Origin: JAJPGZ01 sp038229295
GTDB taxonomy: Bacteria; Verrucomicrobiota; Verrucomicrobiia; Chthoniobacterales; UBA10450
Length of the DNA: 64,000 bases
Assembly: GCA_038229295.1 (NCBI GenBank)
Contig: JBBROO010000014.1
Span: 1 to 64,000, forward strand
Direction: 5' to 3'
Shown here: positions 34,191 to 42,502 of the stretch, piece after piece
Layout: each line of letters begins with the position of its first letter
How positions within the stretch are numbered: position 1 is the first letter of the stretch
Made by a program: the position numbers and the translations under genes
The notes under the pieces: generated by a model
Told to the model about the DNA's origin: nothing
What the model saw: the letters and a program-made list of their open reading frames with translations, nothing else
Database searches by the model: none

Positions 34191-36362
34191 TTACAACGCC
34201 AGAGTTTCCTGTTTTGGAATTGAGCCCGTTGCAGAGACTCCGCCAAATTTTTTCACGAGCTCGTCCAGTTTGGCGACATAATAATCGATGTTCTCGTCGC
34301 GATTTGCCGGATCGAAATCGCTCGCGAGTTTGGCCGCTTCATAGGCCGCGACCTTTTTTGGAGTGCTCTTAATATAATAGCTGACTTGGTCACCCGGTTT
34401 GTAATTGCGACCGCTGGCCAGAGCGAGCTCGTAGGCCGCGGCGCGATTGCGCGCGGAGCCGGCGATCTTTTGCCGATATTTTTCCAGCGAATCCTGCAGC
34501 GTGTCTGTCTTCATCAACATGTCGATCTTCCATTCGCGGTTGCGGATCTTGCTCTCGAACTCATTCCGAAGATCGACAATCCCCTCCGGCTTTTCCTTCA
34601 TCAACAGCTTGATCATCTCCTCCAGAAAAACGCGCTGAAACTTTTCCAAGCCACGTGATTTGAGGGCGCCGCCCTTGATAACGACTTCGCCCTCTTTCGT
34701 GAGCAACGCGTAGTTCTTCGCCTTGTAGCTGAACATGGCTTCGAATTGCTCATCGAATTCGACTTCAATTCCCGGCGGCAACTCCTTGGCCAGGCCATTG
34801 CGCAATTCGTCGATGTCGATCTTAGGCGGCGGAACGAAATAAATTCCGTCCGTGTCGACCTCGATAACCTGCGCGCCTTGCGCGTTCAGCCAGTCGATCA
34901 TCTTCTTCAACAGATCACGCCCGATCTGCGTCACGCGCGCGGCCGCATCGAAATCGGCGAAATGTCCCTGCGCGAAACCAAGATAACCGTAGAAGCTATT
35001 GATCAGAATCTTGAACGTATTCTGCAGCGCGTGAAAATAACGCTGCTTCGCCGGGTCCGTTTCCGCGCGCATACTTGCCTTTGTCTCGAGACGAAACGTG
35101 CGCAGATCGGTCAACAAGTGCCGAAAGATTTGCAGTTGATCGGTGACCGGAAAGCAATCGAACTGCAACATGATCGACGGATAAAGCGACGCCACATCGC
35201 AATGCCAGACGTTGCGCGCGACTCCGGTAAAGAAGATCGCGGTGTAGCCGCCTTCGAATCCGCGCGCCATCGGCATCTCCGGAATGGAATGGCGTTGCCG
35301 AAAATATTCGCGCAGAAAGAGCGCGTTGATGCGCGTGGCGTTGCCGCGGACGATCACGTCCTGATAGTTGTAGGGGAAAATCTGCGCCTGGATGAAGTAA
35401 CTCGGGCTCAGTAATTCGGAAACGGCGCGTGTCTCGCGCACGGCGCAAAGCGCGCGGCGGCGAAACGCTTCGTCGTTGTCGATGTAGGCGCGTTGTAATT
35501 CCTTTCCCGTTAGGCCGGAAACTTCTTCGCTGTCGCAGAGACTGAAATGTTTTGCTACGTCGATGCGTTCGAACCCAGCGAGTGTGCGCATCCCCACGTC
35601 GTAAAACTGCGCGAGCAAAAATGTGTCCACGAAATGCCGGCCATCGAGCGCAAACTTCGGATAGTCGATCGTCTTCTCTGCGATCTGCAGCCGCGACGGC
35701 CGCGAGCGCAAAAATCCTCCGCTGCGTCCCCAATCCAGTTTCGTTTTCAACTTCTTCGCTCGCGCGACGATTTGCGGAAGATCGACACGAAACAAATCGT
35801 GGCCTTCGATCACATCCGGATCGCGCTCTTTAATAAGAGCCGTCAGTTGGCGAATCGCAGCGCGCTCCGACTCCTCAACATTTTTTGGATCGACCACCAG
35901 CAATTCCTCCCACCCGCTGTTGTCGGACAACGCGATGCTCATGATGTGCTCGTCATTCGAAAGCACTTCGAGCTGCAGCCGCTTCAGTTCCTCGAACGGC
36001 AAATCCTTGAACAACGTGCGCCCGGTCGCGGTGAGATAATGCTGCACCGGATCGGTGAATGCGAAGTAAGAGCGGCCAGCGCTCTTCAATCCATTTCGTA
36101 GCGCGATCAATTCCTTCCAGCTATCGAACGTGACGCGCCAGCCGAATTTGAGATCGCCAGCGAGCTTGTCCGCTTCAATGCCAAGATCGACAACGTCGCC
36201 ATCGGCCCAAACGAACGGATGAAACGGCTCCACGTCGACAATGGTCGATCCATCTTTTTCGCGTCGATAAACTTTGACCGTGCCGGTTTCGCCCAATTCA
36301 ATCGCGACGATGCGCGGCGTTGGGTCGGCGCCGAAAAGGATGGTGTTTTTTTCGAATTCCAT
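34191..36362 (-). CDS. Family B DNA polymerase
   Basis: 723 residues. Polymerase motifs are complete: DVASLYPS (389-396), KILINSFYGYLG (451-462) and DTDG (503-506). The 3'-5' exonuclease domain looks degraded: the DxE exo I site is replaced by QLEVLS near residue 130 in a shortened segment, and exo II is GHDLFRVDLP (usual Asn replaced by Asp). Proofreading is therefore doubtful. It resembles bacterial Pol II-like polymerases of unknown role. Its stop lies 1 base after the restriction endonuclease stop on the other strand. Several AGATCGACA words are present. Confidence 0.9.
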   Translation of the reverse strand: MEFEKNTILFGADPTPRIVAIELGETGTVKVYRREKDGSTIVDVEPFHPFVWADGDVVDLGIEADKLAGDLKFGWRVTFDSWKELIALRNGLKSAGRSYFAFTDPVQHYLTATGRTLFKDLPFEELKRLQLEVLSNDEHIMSIALSDNSGWEELLVVDPKNVEESERAAIRQLTALIKERDPDVIEGHDLFRVDLPQIVARAKKLKTKLDWGRSGGFLRSRPSRLQIAEKTIDYPKFALDGRHFVDTFLLAQFYDVGMRTLAGFERIDVAKHFSLCDSEEVSGLTGKELQRAYIDNDEAFRRRALCAVRETRAVSELLSPSYFIQAQIFPYNYQDVIVRGNATRINALFLREYFRQRHSIPEMPMARGFEGGYTAIFFTGVARNVWHCDVASLYPSIMLQFDCFPVTDQLQIFRHLLTDLRTFRLETKASMRAETDPAKQRYFHALQNTFKILINSFYGYLGFAQGHFADFDAAARVTQIGRDLLKKMIDWLNAQGAQVIEVDTDGIYFVPPPKIDIDELRNGLAKELPPGIEVEFDEQFEAMFSYKAKNYALLTKEGEVVIKGGALKSRGLEKFQRVFLEEMIKLLMKEKPEGIVDLRNEFESKIRNREWKIDMLMKTDTLQDSLEKYRQKIAGSARNRAAAYELALASGRNYKPGDQVSYYIKSTPKKVAAYEAAKLASDFDPANRDENIDYYVAKLDELVKKFGGVSATGSIPKQETLAL

Positions 36363-36420
36363 GAGTCATCCACAGATTGCGCAGATTTTCACAGATTCAA
36401 AATCGGGTTATAAGTGCAGA

Positions 36421-37764
36421 ATGAACATTCGTTCCTTGTCGATCTTGTCCTTGTCGATCTTGTCGTCGTTAGGCGCGCTGGCGCAACAGCCGCTCGAAAA
36501 TATCGCGGAGAGCGAATTGCCGTCCTGTCTCGCGATGTACAAGGATCTGCACGCGCATCCGGAACTTTCCACACACGAGGAGCACACCTCGGCGGTGGTG
36601 GCGAAGGAATTGCGCGCGGTCGGTTGCGAAGTCACAGAAAACTTCGGCAAATACGACAAACCGAATTTAAAAGCCTACGGCGTCATCGGCGTCATGAAGA
36701 ATGGCGCCGGGCCGACCGTGCTCGTGCGCACGGACATGGATGCGTTGCCGGTGCAGGAAGAAACCGGATTGCCTTATGCCAGTAAAATCACGACGAAGAA
36801 TGATGACGGCAAAGATGTCGGCGTGATGCATGCGTGCGGACACGATGCGCACATGGCGGCGTTTGTCGGCACCGCACGCGCCTTGCAACGAGCGAAAGAT
36901 CGATGGTCGGGGACGATCGTGTTCGTCGGGCAACCGGCCGAAGAACTGGGCACCGGCGCGCGCGCAATGTTGAACGCCGGCTTGTATAACCGATTCGGTA
37001 AACCGAATTTCGCACTCGGCTTTCACGACAACGCGCAGATGCAAACGGGCCACATCGGCGTGACCGAAGGCTATACTTACGCCAATGTCGATTCAGTCGA
37101 TGTGACCGTGCGCGGCGTGGGCGGACACGGCGCTTACCCGCACAAAACGAAGGATCCGGTTCTGCTCTCGGCCGAAATGATCAACGCCTGGCAGACCATC
37201 GTTAGTCGCGAAAATAATCCGATTGATCCGATCGTGATCACGGTCGGTTCGATTCACGGCGGCACCAAACACAACATCATTTCGGACGAAGTAAAAATGC
37301 AGCTCACGGTGCGCACCTACAAAGCCGATGTGCGCGAGCGCGTGCTCGCGGCGATCGATCGCGTAGCCAAAGGAATCGCGACCACGGGCGGAGTTCCGCC
37401 AGACCGCGCGCCGATTGTGACGGTGCATCAGGATGAATTCACTCCCGCGACCTACAACAATCCGGAATTAACCAAGCGTCTCGTCGGAGTCTGGAAAAAG
37501 GTTCTCGGCCCGGACAATGTCGAAGCAACTGACCCGACCATGGGCGGCGAAGATTTTTCCGAATTCAGTTTGCCGGACCATTCCATTCCGGCGGTTGATT
37601 TTCACATCGGAGCGGTTGAACCCGTAAAGATCGCGGAAAGCAAAAAGAGCGGCGCGCCGCTTCCCAGTTTGCACTCGAGCAAGTTCGCGCCCATCCCGGA
37701 GCCAACCATTCGCATCGGAATTATCGGCATGACCAGCGCCGTGCTCGAGTTGATGAAGAAATAG
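36421..37764 (+). CDS. Secreted M20-family amidohydrolase
   Basis: 447 residues from ATG 36421. The signal peptide SLSILSLSILSSLGALA is encoded by two tandem AGATCGACA words plus a TCGTTAGGC word. M20D metal-binding residues are present: VMHACGHDAHMA, QPAEELGTGAR, GFHDN and LHSSKFAP. Homologues hydrolyse N-acyl or indole-amino acid amides; the substrate is unknown. The stop TAG is directly followed by an inverted AGATCGACA pair. Confidence 0.9.
   Translation: MNIRSLSILSLSILSSLGALAQQPLENIAESELPSCLAMYKDLHAHPELSTHEEHTSAVVAKELRAVGCEVTENFGKYDKPNLKAYGVIGVMKNGAGPTVLVRTDMDALPVQEETGLPYASKITTKNDDGKDVGVMHACGHDAHMAAFVGTARALQRAKDRWSGTIVFVGQPAEELGTGARAMLNAGLYNRFGKPNFALGFHDNAQMQTGHIGVTEGYTYANVDSVDVTVRGVGGHGAYPHKTKDPVLLSAEMINAWQTIVSRENNPIDPIVITVGSIHGGTKHNIISDEVKMQLTVRTYKADVRERVLAAIDRVAKGIATTGGVPPDRAPIVTVHQDEFTPATYNNPELTKRLVGVWKKVLGPDNVEATDPTMGGEDFSEFSLPDHSIPAVDFHIGAVEPVKIAESKKSGAPLPSLHSSKFAPIPEPTIRIGIIGMTSAVLELMKK
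36437..36460. repeat. Tandem dimer encoding a signal peptide
   Basis: Copies at 36437-36445 and 36452-36460, 15 bp apart; TCGTTAGGC begins 6 bases later (36466). Confidence 0.92.
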
Positions 37765-37765
37765 A

Positions 37766-37792
37766 TGTCGATCTTGCGCCGTTAGATCGACA
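37766..37792. terminator. Inverted AGATCGACA pair between convergent genes
   Basis: TGTCGATCT at 37766-37774 and AGATCGACA at 37784-37792, with a 9-base loop, between the M20 gene stop and the ftsZ stop. Hairpin-forming, no T tract. Confidence 0.6.
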
Positions 37793-37815
37793 ATCGAAAG
37801 TCGCGTGGTTCTGAT

Positions 37816-39264
37816 TTATTTCACGCGCACGTTCTTGCGCAGAAACGTCGGCACATCGAGGTCCTCGCCTTCGACAATGGTCGGTTCGCTTTTTTCAAAG
37901 CGCCCGCGCGTGACCGGTTCGAATTGCAAAACTTCCTGCTTCGCCTGCGCCTTTGGCTTCGGCGCTTTCACCGGAACTGGCGCTGGCGTCGGCGTTTTCA
38001 GCGGCAACGGTTTTTTCTTCGGCACGATTAAACGCGGACCGGCCGTCGGCGCTTTTATCTCCGGGGCTGGTTCGATTTTCGCCTCAATCGGCGTGGGCGC
38101 TGTAAACGGAATCAAATCTTCGGTCGGCATCGGCTCCGCAGCGACGAGCGGTTCGGGTTCCGGTTCGATGTCGATCTTTGCTTCCGGTTCCGGTTGCGGT
38201 TGCTCCCAAATCGGCGGCGGCGGGGAAACCGGGGTCGGTTCCGGCTGAACGAACGCCGGTGGCACTGGCGCAAGATCCACATCTTCATCTCCAGCGAGCG
38301 AACTGATGATCGTCACGCTCAACCGGTTTCCCATTCGCGCATCGACCGCGGTGCCGAAAATAATCTGGGTGTGATCGCGCACATGTTTGCCGAGTTCCTT
38401 CATCAAAATCTCCACTTCGGATAAAGTCATCGCCGGTCCGCCCGCGATTTGCACCAGCACATGCGCCGCGTCCGCGAGCATTTTACCTTTGCCCATCAAC
38501 GGACTTTTCAGCGCCTGTGCGAGCGCGTCATGCGCGCGATTATCGGAATCGGCTTCGCCAAAACCAAAAAGGCAGCGCCCGTTTTGGCTGCGCAACGCCG
38601 CGAATAAATCGTCAAAGCCAATGCGAATCAATCCCGGCCGCTGAATCAAATTCACGATTGAGCGCACACTCTGGCTGATGGTGGTATCGGCGACCGCGAA
38701 CGCCTGATGGATTCCCGCTTTCGGCGCGACCATATCGCCCATGCGATCGTTCTCGAAACAAATCACGGCGTTCGCGATTTGATTTAGCCTAACGAGCGCT
38801 TCCTGTGCCTGCGCCGCGCGACGTTTGCCCTCGAATGAAAATGGAAGCGTGGCGAATGCGATGACGAGCGAGCCGGCTTCGCGCGCGAGTTGCGCGACGA
38901 GCGGCGCCCCGCCGGAGCCCGTGCCGCCGCCGAGGCCGGTGCAAAGAAAAACCATCCGCGCATCTTTCACTGCATTTCGAATTTCGTCCGCCGATTCACA
39001 CGCAGCCTGGTAACCAAGTTCGGGATCGCCGCCGGCGCCAAGACCGCGCGTGACTGAGCGACCGAGCTGCACTTTGTGCGCCGCGACGGAACTGGCCAGC
39101 GCCTGCACATCGGTATTGATGGCGATGAGATCGGCTTTCTCCATCCCATCGAGCACGATGCGATCGAGCGCGTTCGAGCCGGCGCCGCCGACGCCGACCA
39201 CTTTAATTGGAATCACTTCGTCGTGTCGTTCGGGCAGGCTGTGGTTTTTGCTGAGTTGAATCAT
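37816..39264 (-). CDS. ftsZ: Cell division protein FtsZ
   Basis: 482 residues from ATG 39264 (MIQLSKNHSLPERHDEV); the longer open frame overlaps ftsA. Tubulin-like GTPase that forms the Z ring. KVVGVGGAGSNALDRI, the GTP loop CTGLGGGTGSGGAP, FENDRMGDMV and QSVRSIVNLIQRPGLI are diagnostic. An unusually long Pro/Glu/Lys-rich linker (about residues 330-465) precedes the conserved C-terminal tail DVPTFLRKNVR, the FtsA-binding peptide. The 34-bp gap to ftsA consists of two tandem AGATCGACA words. Confidence 0.97.
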   Translation of the reverse strand: MIQLSKNHSLPERHDEVIPIKVVGVGGAGSNALDRIVLDGMEKADLIAINTDVQALASSVAAHKVQLGRSVTRGLGAGGDPELGYQAACESADEIRNAVKDARMVFLCTGLGGGTGSGGAPLVAQLAREAGSLVIAFATLPFSFEGKRRAAQAQEALVRLNQIANAVICFENDRMGDMVAPKAGIHQAFAVADTTISQSVRSIVNLIQRPGLIRIGFDDLFAALRSQNGRCLFGFGEADSDNRAHDALAQALKSPLMGKGKMLADAAHVLVQIAGGPAMTLSEVEILMKELGKHVRDHTQIIFGTAVDARMGNRLSVTIISSLAGDEDVDLAPVPPAFVQPEPTPVSPPPPIWEQPQPEPEAKIDIEPEPEPLVAAEPMPTEDLIPFTAPTPIEAKIEPAPEIKAPTAGPRLIVPKKKPLPLKTPTPAPVPVKAPKPKAQAKQEVLQFEPVTRGRFEKSEPTIVEGEDLDVPTFLRKNVRVK

Positions 39265-39272
39265 GGGGTGAT

Positions 39273-39296
39273 TGTCGATCTTTCCGTTGTCGATCT
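39273..39296. repeat. Tandem dimer filling the ftsA-ftsZ gap
   Basis: Copies at 39273-39281 and 39288-39296, 15 bp apart. Confidence 0.92.
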
Positions 39297-39298
39297 TG

Positions 39299-40507
39299 TC
39301 ATCGCATTCCGCTGAAAAATTTTCCGAACAACCGTCCGAGCCCGCCGCGTGGTCGATCCACCTGGACCGCCTGCGCATATTTAATGAGACCGATCGCCGC
39401 CGAAAATTGCGGATTCTCAAACGCAGAAGTTAATCCGGACATCGTTTGCGCGTGCGCCACATGCGCCGGCATGTCGAAGATTTCCTCGGCCAAATGATCG
39501 ATCCCGCCTAACAAACTGCAGCCGCCGGTGATGAAAATTCCGGCGCCGACGTAATTGATGAACGATTCCTCGTCGAGCTGCCGCTTCAGCAATTCGAGAC
39601 ACTCGCGCAAACGCAGATGAATGATCGTGTTCAAAGTTTCGCGTTCGACTTCTTTGCCCGCGAATCCGGAATCGTCCTTCAACAAAATCGTTTCGCCGGG
39701 CAAACAATTTCCGAGCGTGCAACTGCCTTCCTCGATTTTTAATTTCTCCGCGCGCGCCATCGGAATGCGCAATCCCATCGAGATGTCGTTCGTAATGTGG
39801 TCGCCGCCGACCCCGAGCACGCCGCTCTGCTTCACCGCACCATCGACATAGAGAATGTAATCGGTCGTGCCGCCGCCGATATCGATGACGAGCGCGCCGA
39901 GATTTTTTTCCTGTTGCGTCAACACCACTTGCGCCGACGCCAATGCCGTGAAGACCACGTCCTCGACATCGAGCGGCAACTCCTTCACGCAACGAATCGT
40001 GTTTTGAATCCGCGTGCGTACTCCGTGGATAATGTGGAAATCCGCCTCCAATTTTTGCCCGAGCATTCCGGTCGGGCTGAGCACCCCATCCTGTCCATCG
40101 ACGTGATAATGTTGAATGATCGAGTGCAGAAACGCGTTCGCCGCCGGGATGCTGACTTCGCGCGCACTGATCTTCACATCTTCGATGTCCTGATCGTCGA
40201 TCTCGTCGCGGTCGTCGGGCAGCATCACGCAACCGCGGTTGTTGAAACTTTGGATGTGCGCACCGGCCACGCCGACATAAACGCTGCGAATCATGACATC
40301 GCTTTTCTGTTCGGCATCAACCACCGCTTCGTGCACACATTTCATCGCTGTCTCGAAATCGACGATTTCGCCCTTGCGCACGCCTCGCGACGGCGCCTGG
40401 CCGACGCCGAGAATTTTAATTGTCCCATCGGGCCGACCTTCGCCGACGACGACACAAATCTTCGACGTGCCAATTTCCAAACCGACCATCAAATCGCTAT
40501 TCGCCAT
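39299..40507 (-). CDS. ftsA: Cell division protein FtsA
   Basis: 402 residues from ATG 40507 (MANSDLMVGLEIGTSKI); ATG 40531 overlaps ftsQ and adds a basic tail. Actin-fold membrane tether of FtsZ. Phosphate 1 GLEIGTSKICVVVGE, the SHS2 domain, LVIDIGGGTTDYI (phosphate 2) and GAGIFITGGCSLL are present. The C-terminus RGGLGRLFGKFFSGM is the amphipathic membrane helix. It overlaps the ftsQ end by 11 bases. Confidence 0.95.
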   Translation of the reverse strand: MANSDLMVGLEIGTSKICVVVGEGRPDGTIKILGVGQAPSRGVRKGEIVDFETAMKCVHEAVVDAEQKSDVMIRSVYVGVAGAHIQSFNNRGCVMLPDDRDEIDDQDIEDVKISAREVSIPAANAFLHSIIQHYHVDGQDGVLSPTGMLGQKLEADFHIIHGVRTRIQNTIRCVKELPLDVEDVVFTALASAQVVLTQQEKNLGALVIDIGGGTTDYILYVDGAVKQSGVLGVGGDHITNDISMGLRIPMARAEKLKIEEGSCTLGNCLPGETILLKDDSGFAGKEVERETLNTIIHLRLRECLELLKRQLDEESFINYVGAGIFITGGCSLLGGIDHLAEEIFDMPAHVAHAQTMSGLTSAFENPQFSAAIGLIKYAQAVQVDRPRGGLGRLFGKFFSGMR

Positions 40508-41588
40508 CTTTTTTCTTTTTCCCTTTCTCAACTGGAACGGCGCGCTTGATCGACATCGTCGGCGAGGCGCTCGGGTGCGGCTTTGTCGCCGAGAACGTTC
40601 CGAACTTCGGTGACGGCTGCACTGGAATCGCCTTCATGATTCGCGGCTCTTCGTTAGGTTTGATTGTTTCGTTGATCACTTCCGCGGCCGGTTTCCCGAA
40701 CGTCACCGGAATATTTCGCTGCACCAGCAAATTGACCGTCGCCAATTCCTGTTTCGAATCATCCGAGTAAACCAAAAACTGCTCCAGCCTTTGCAATTGC
40801 GCGTCGAGATTATCGAAACCAAACGTGACTTGCGTGTGGTTCTTGTCCGTCACGAGCAGGCAATATCCTTTCGACACATCGATCTCGCGCACTTGAAATC
40901 GCGTTTGCATAAAACTGCGCGTGCTCAATCGCAAAAGTTCCAGCGCCGCTTTCGCTTCGGACGAGCCGACAATTTTCCCCGCCTCGAGCGGCTCGCTCGT
41001 GCATCCCGAAATCAAAGGCAGTCCCAAATATTCCGGCAACAACTTCTTTTCTTTCATCAAAACTCCGCGCGCGTCCACCAGAAAAGCGGCATCGGATGCA
41101 AAGGGATCGGCCACTTGTTTCTCCGGTGAAATCCACGCGATCGGCCTTCGCTCCGTGATCTTGATGTCGATCTCGCCCGGCAATCTGCGCACGACCTGCA
41201 CATCATCGACTTGCGGCAGCTGTTGCAATTGATCGTGCACGTTCGCCAAGTTCACCCGGAAAATATTTTCACCTTCATGCAAATCCGCCGTCGCGAGAAC
41301 TTGTTCGCGCGGCAACGTTCCATCCGTTTGCACCTCGATTGTGCTCAATCGGTAATCCGGATTGTCGAAGAAGAAACGCTTCGCTCCCTGACGCACGCCG
41401 AAATAAAGACCGGCCGCGAGCGCGAGAAAAAGCGCGACCTTCGATAGGACGACGACGACGCGGCGGTTGCGATGCTGCGTCACCGTGCGCGAACGCACTT
41501 TGACATCGAGCAAATGCTGCTGACGCCGCTGACGCACGTTCGAGACGCGCTGATTGCGTGGGCGCGATTTCTTCCGAGGGATTTTCAT
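40497..41588 (-). CDS. ftsQ: Cell division protein FtsQ/DivIB
   Basis: 363 residues from ATG 41588, which overlaps the ddl stop (ATGA). Bitopic membrane protein of the FtsQLB complex. A basic cytoplasmic tail (KKSRPRNQRVSNVRQRRQ) precedes one membrane helix (VALFLALAAGLYFGV). The POTRA domain starts YRLSTIEVQTDGTLP and continues IDIKITERRPIAW, then the FtsQ domain. The Lys/Pro-rich C-terminal tail is longer than usual. AGATCGACA words lie within. Confidence 0.88.
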   Translation of the reverse strand: MKIPRKKSRPRNQRVSNVRQRRQQHLLDVKVRSRTVTQHRNRRVVVVLSKVALFLALAAGLYFGVRQGAKRFFFDNPDYRLSTIEVQTDGTLPREQVLATADLHEGENIFRVNLANVHDQLQQLPQVDDVQVVRRLPGEIDIKITERRPIAWISPEKQVADPFASDAAFLVDARGVLMKEKKLLPEYLGLPLISGCTSEPLEAGKIVGSSEAKAALELLRLSTRSFMQTRFQVREIDVSKGYCLLVTDKNHTQVTFGFDNLDAQLQRLEQFLVYSDDSKQELATVNLLVQRNIPVTFGKPAAEVINETIKPNEEPRIMKAIPVQPSPKFGTFSATKPHPSASPTMSIKRAVPVEKGKKKKDGE

Positions 41589-42502
41589 CTCGTTCGCGCC
41601 TCCGACAATTCGATGATACGCCGGCAAAGATCGACATAGTTAATGCCGGCGACGGCGGCCGCTTCCGGTAGCAGACTCGTTTCGGTCATTCCCGGAATCG
41701 TATTCACTTCCAGCACGGTCGGCGCGCCGTCGTTAGGCAAAAGCACATCGACACGCCCATAAACTTTCAGTCCGAGTGCGCGAAACGCGCGCAACGCCAA
41801 CTTTTGGATCTCCGCCGTCTTCGTGTTGTCGATCTTCGCGGGGCAAACATGCTCGGCCCCGGCCCCCGCCTGCGGATTCAGAAACGGATACTTGTTGTTG
41901 AAATCGTAGAAGCCGCTCTTCGGAATGATCTCGATAATTGGCAGCGCCTGCTCGCCCAGAATTCCGACGGTCAGTTCACGACCGGAAATAAATTTCTCCA
42001 CCAGTAACTCGGCGTCATACTTCGCCACATCGGCCACGGCGGACTTAATCTCGCTGTCGCTCTTAATAATATAGACACCGACGGTCGAACCCTGCCGCGG
42101 CGGCTTGATCACGATCGGCAGTGAAAGCGTCGGTCGATCTTTCGCCGTGATGATTTCCCAATCCGGCGTCGGCACACCTTGTTCGCGAAATTTTTCTTTC
42201 GAGAGAATTTTGTCGAAGGCGATCTCGCTCCCCTTCACGCCCTCGCCCGTGTAAGCAATGCCGCGCTGTTCGAGAATTCTTTGCAACTGTCCGTCCTCGC
42301 CGAAAGTTCCGTGGATGGTGAGGAAGGCAAGATCGACGTCGTCCGGAAGTTGAAAATTCGCGTCGCGAACATCGACATCGACCACTTCGACGCCTAACGA
42401 AGCCAACGCTTTCGAAACGCCGCGCCCGGTCGCGAGCGAAACATCCCGCTCCGATCCCGGCCCGCCCATCAACACCGCAATTTTTTTCGGCAGATCGCTC
42501 AC
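41585..42502 (-). CDS. ddl: D-alanine--D-alanine ligase
   Basis: 305 residues, typical DdlB length. ATP-grasp enzyme making D-Ala-D-Ala for peptidoglycan. IAVLMGGPGSERDVSLATG, FLTIHGTFGEDGQLQ, KPPRQGSTVGVYII, EKFISGRELTVGILG and YGRVDVLLPNDGAPTVLEVNTIPGMTETSLLP are diagnostic. It overlaps murC-murB by 4 bases (ATGA). AGATCGACA words at 41628 and 41827 encode VDLCRR and AKIDNT. Confidence 0.96.
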   Translation of the reverse strand: MSDLPKKIAVLMGGPGSERDVSLATGRGVSKALASLGVEVVDVDVRDANFQLPDDVDLAFLTIHGTFGEDGQLQRILEQRGIAYTGEGVKGSEIAFDKILSKEKFREQGVPTPDWEIITAKDRPTLSLPIVIKPPRQGSTVGVYIIKSDSEIKSAVADVAKYDAELLVEKFISGRELTVGILGEQALPIIEIIPKSGFYDFNNKYPFLNPQAGAGAEHVCPAKIDNTKTAEIQKLALRAFRALGLKVYGRVDVLLPNDGAPTVLEVNTIPGMTETSLLPEAAAVAGINYVDLCRRIIELSEARTR

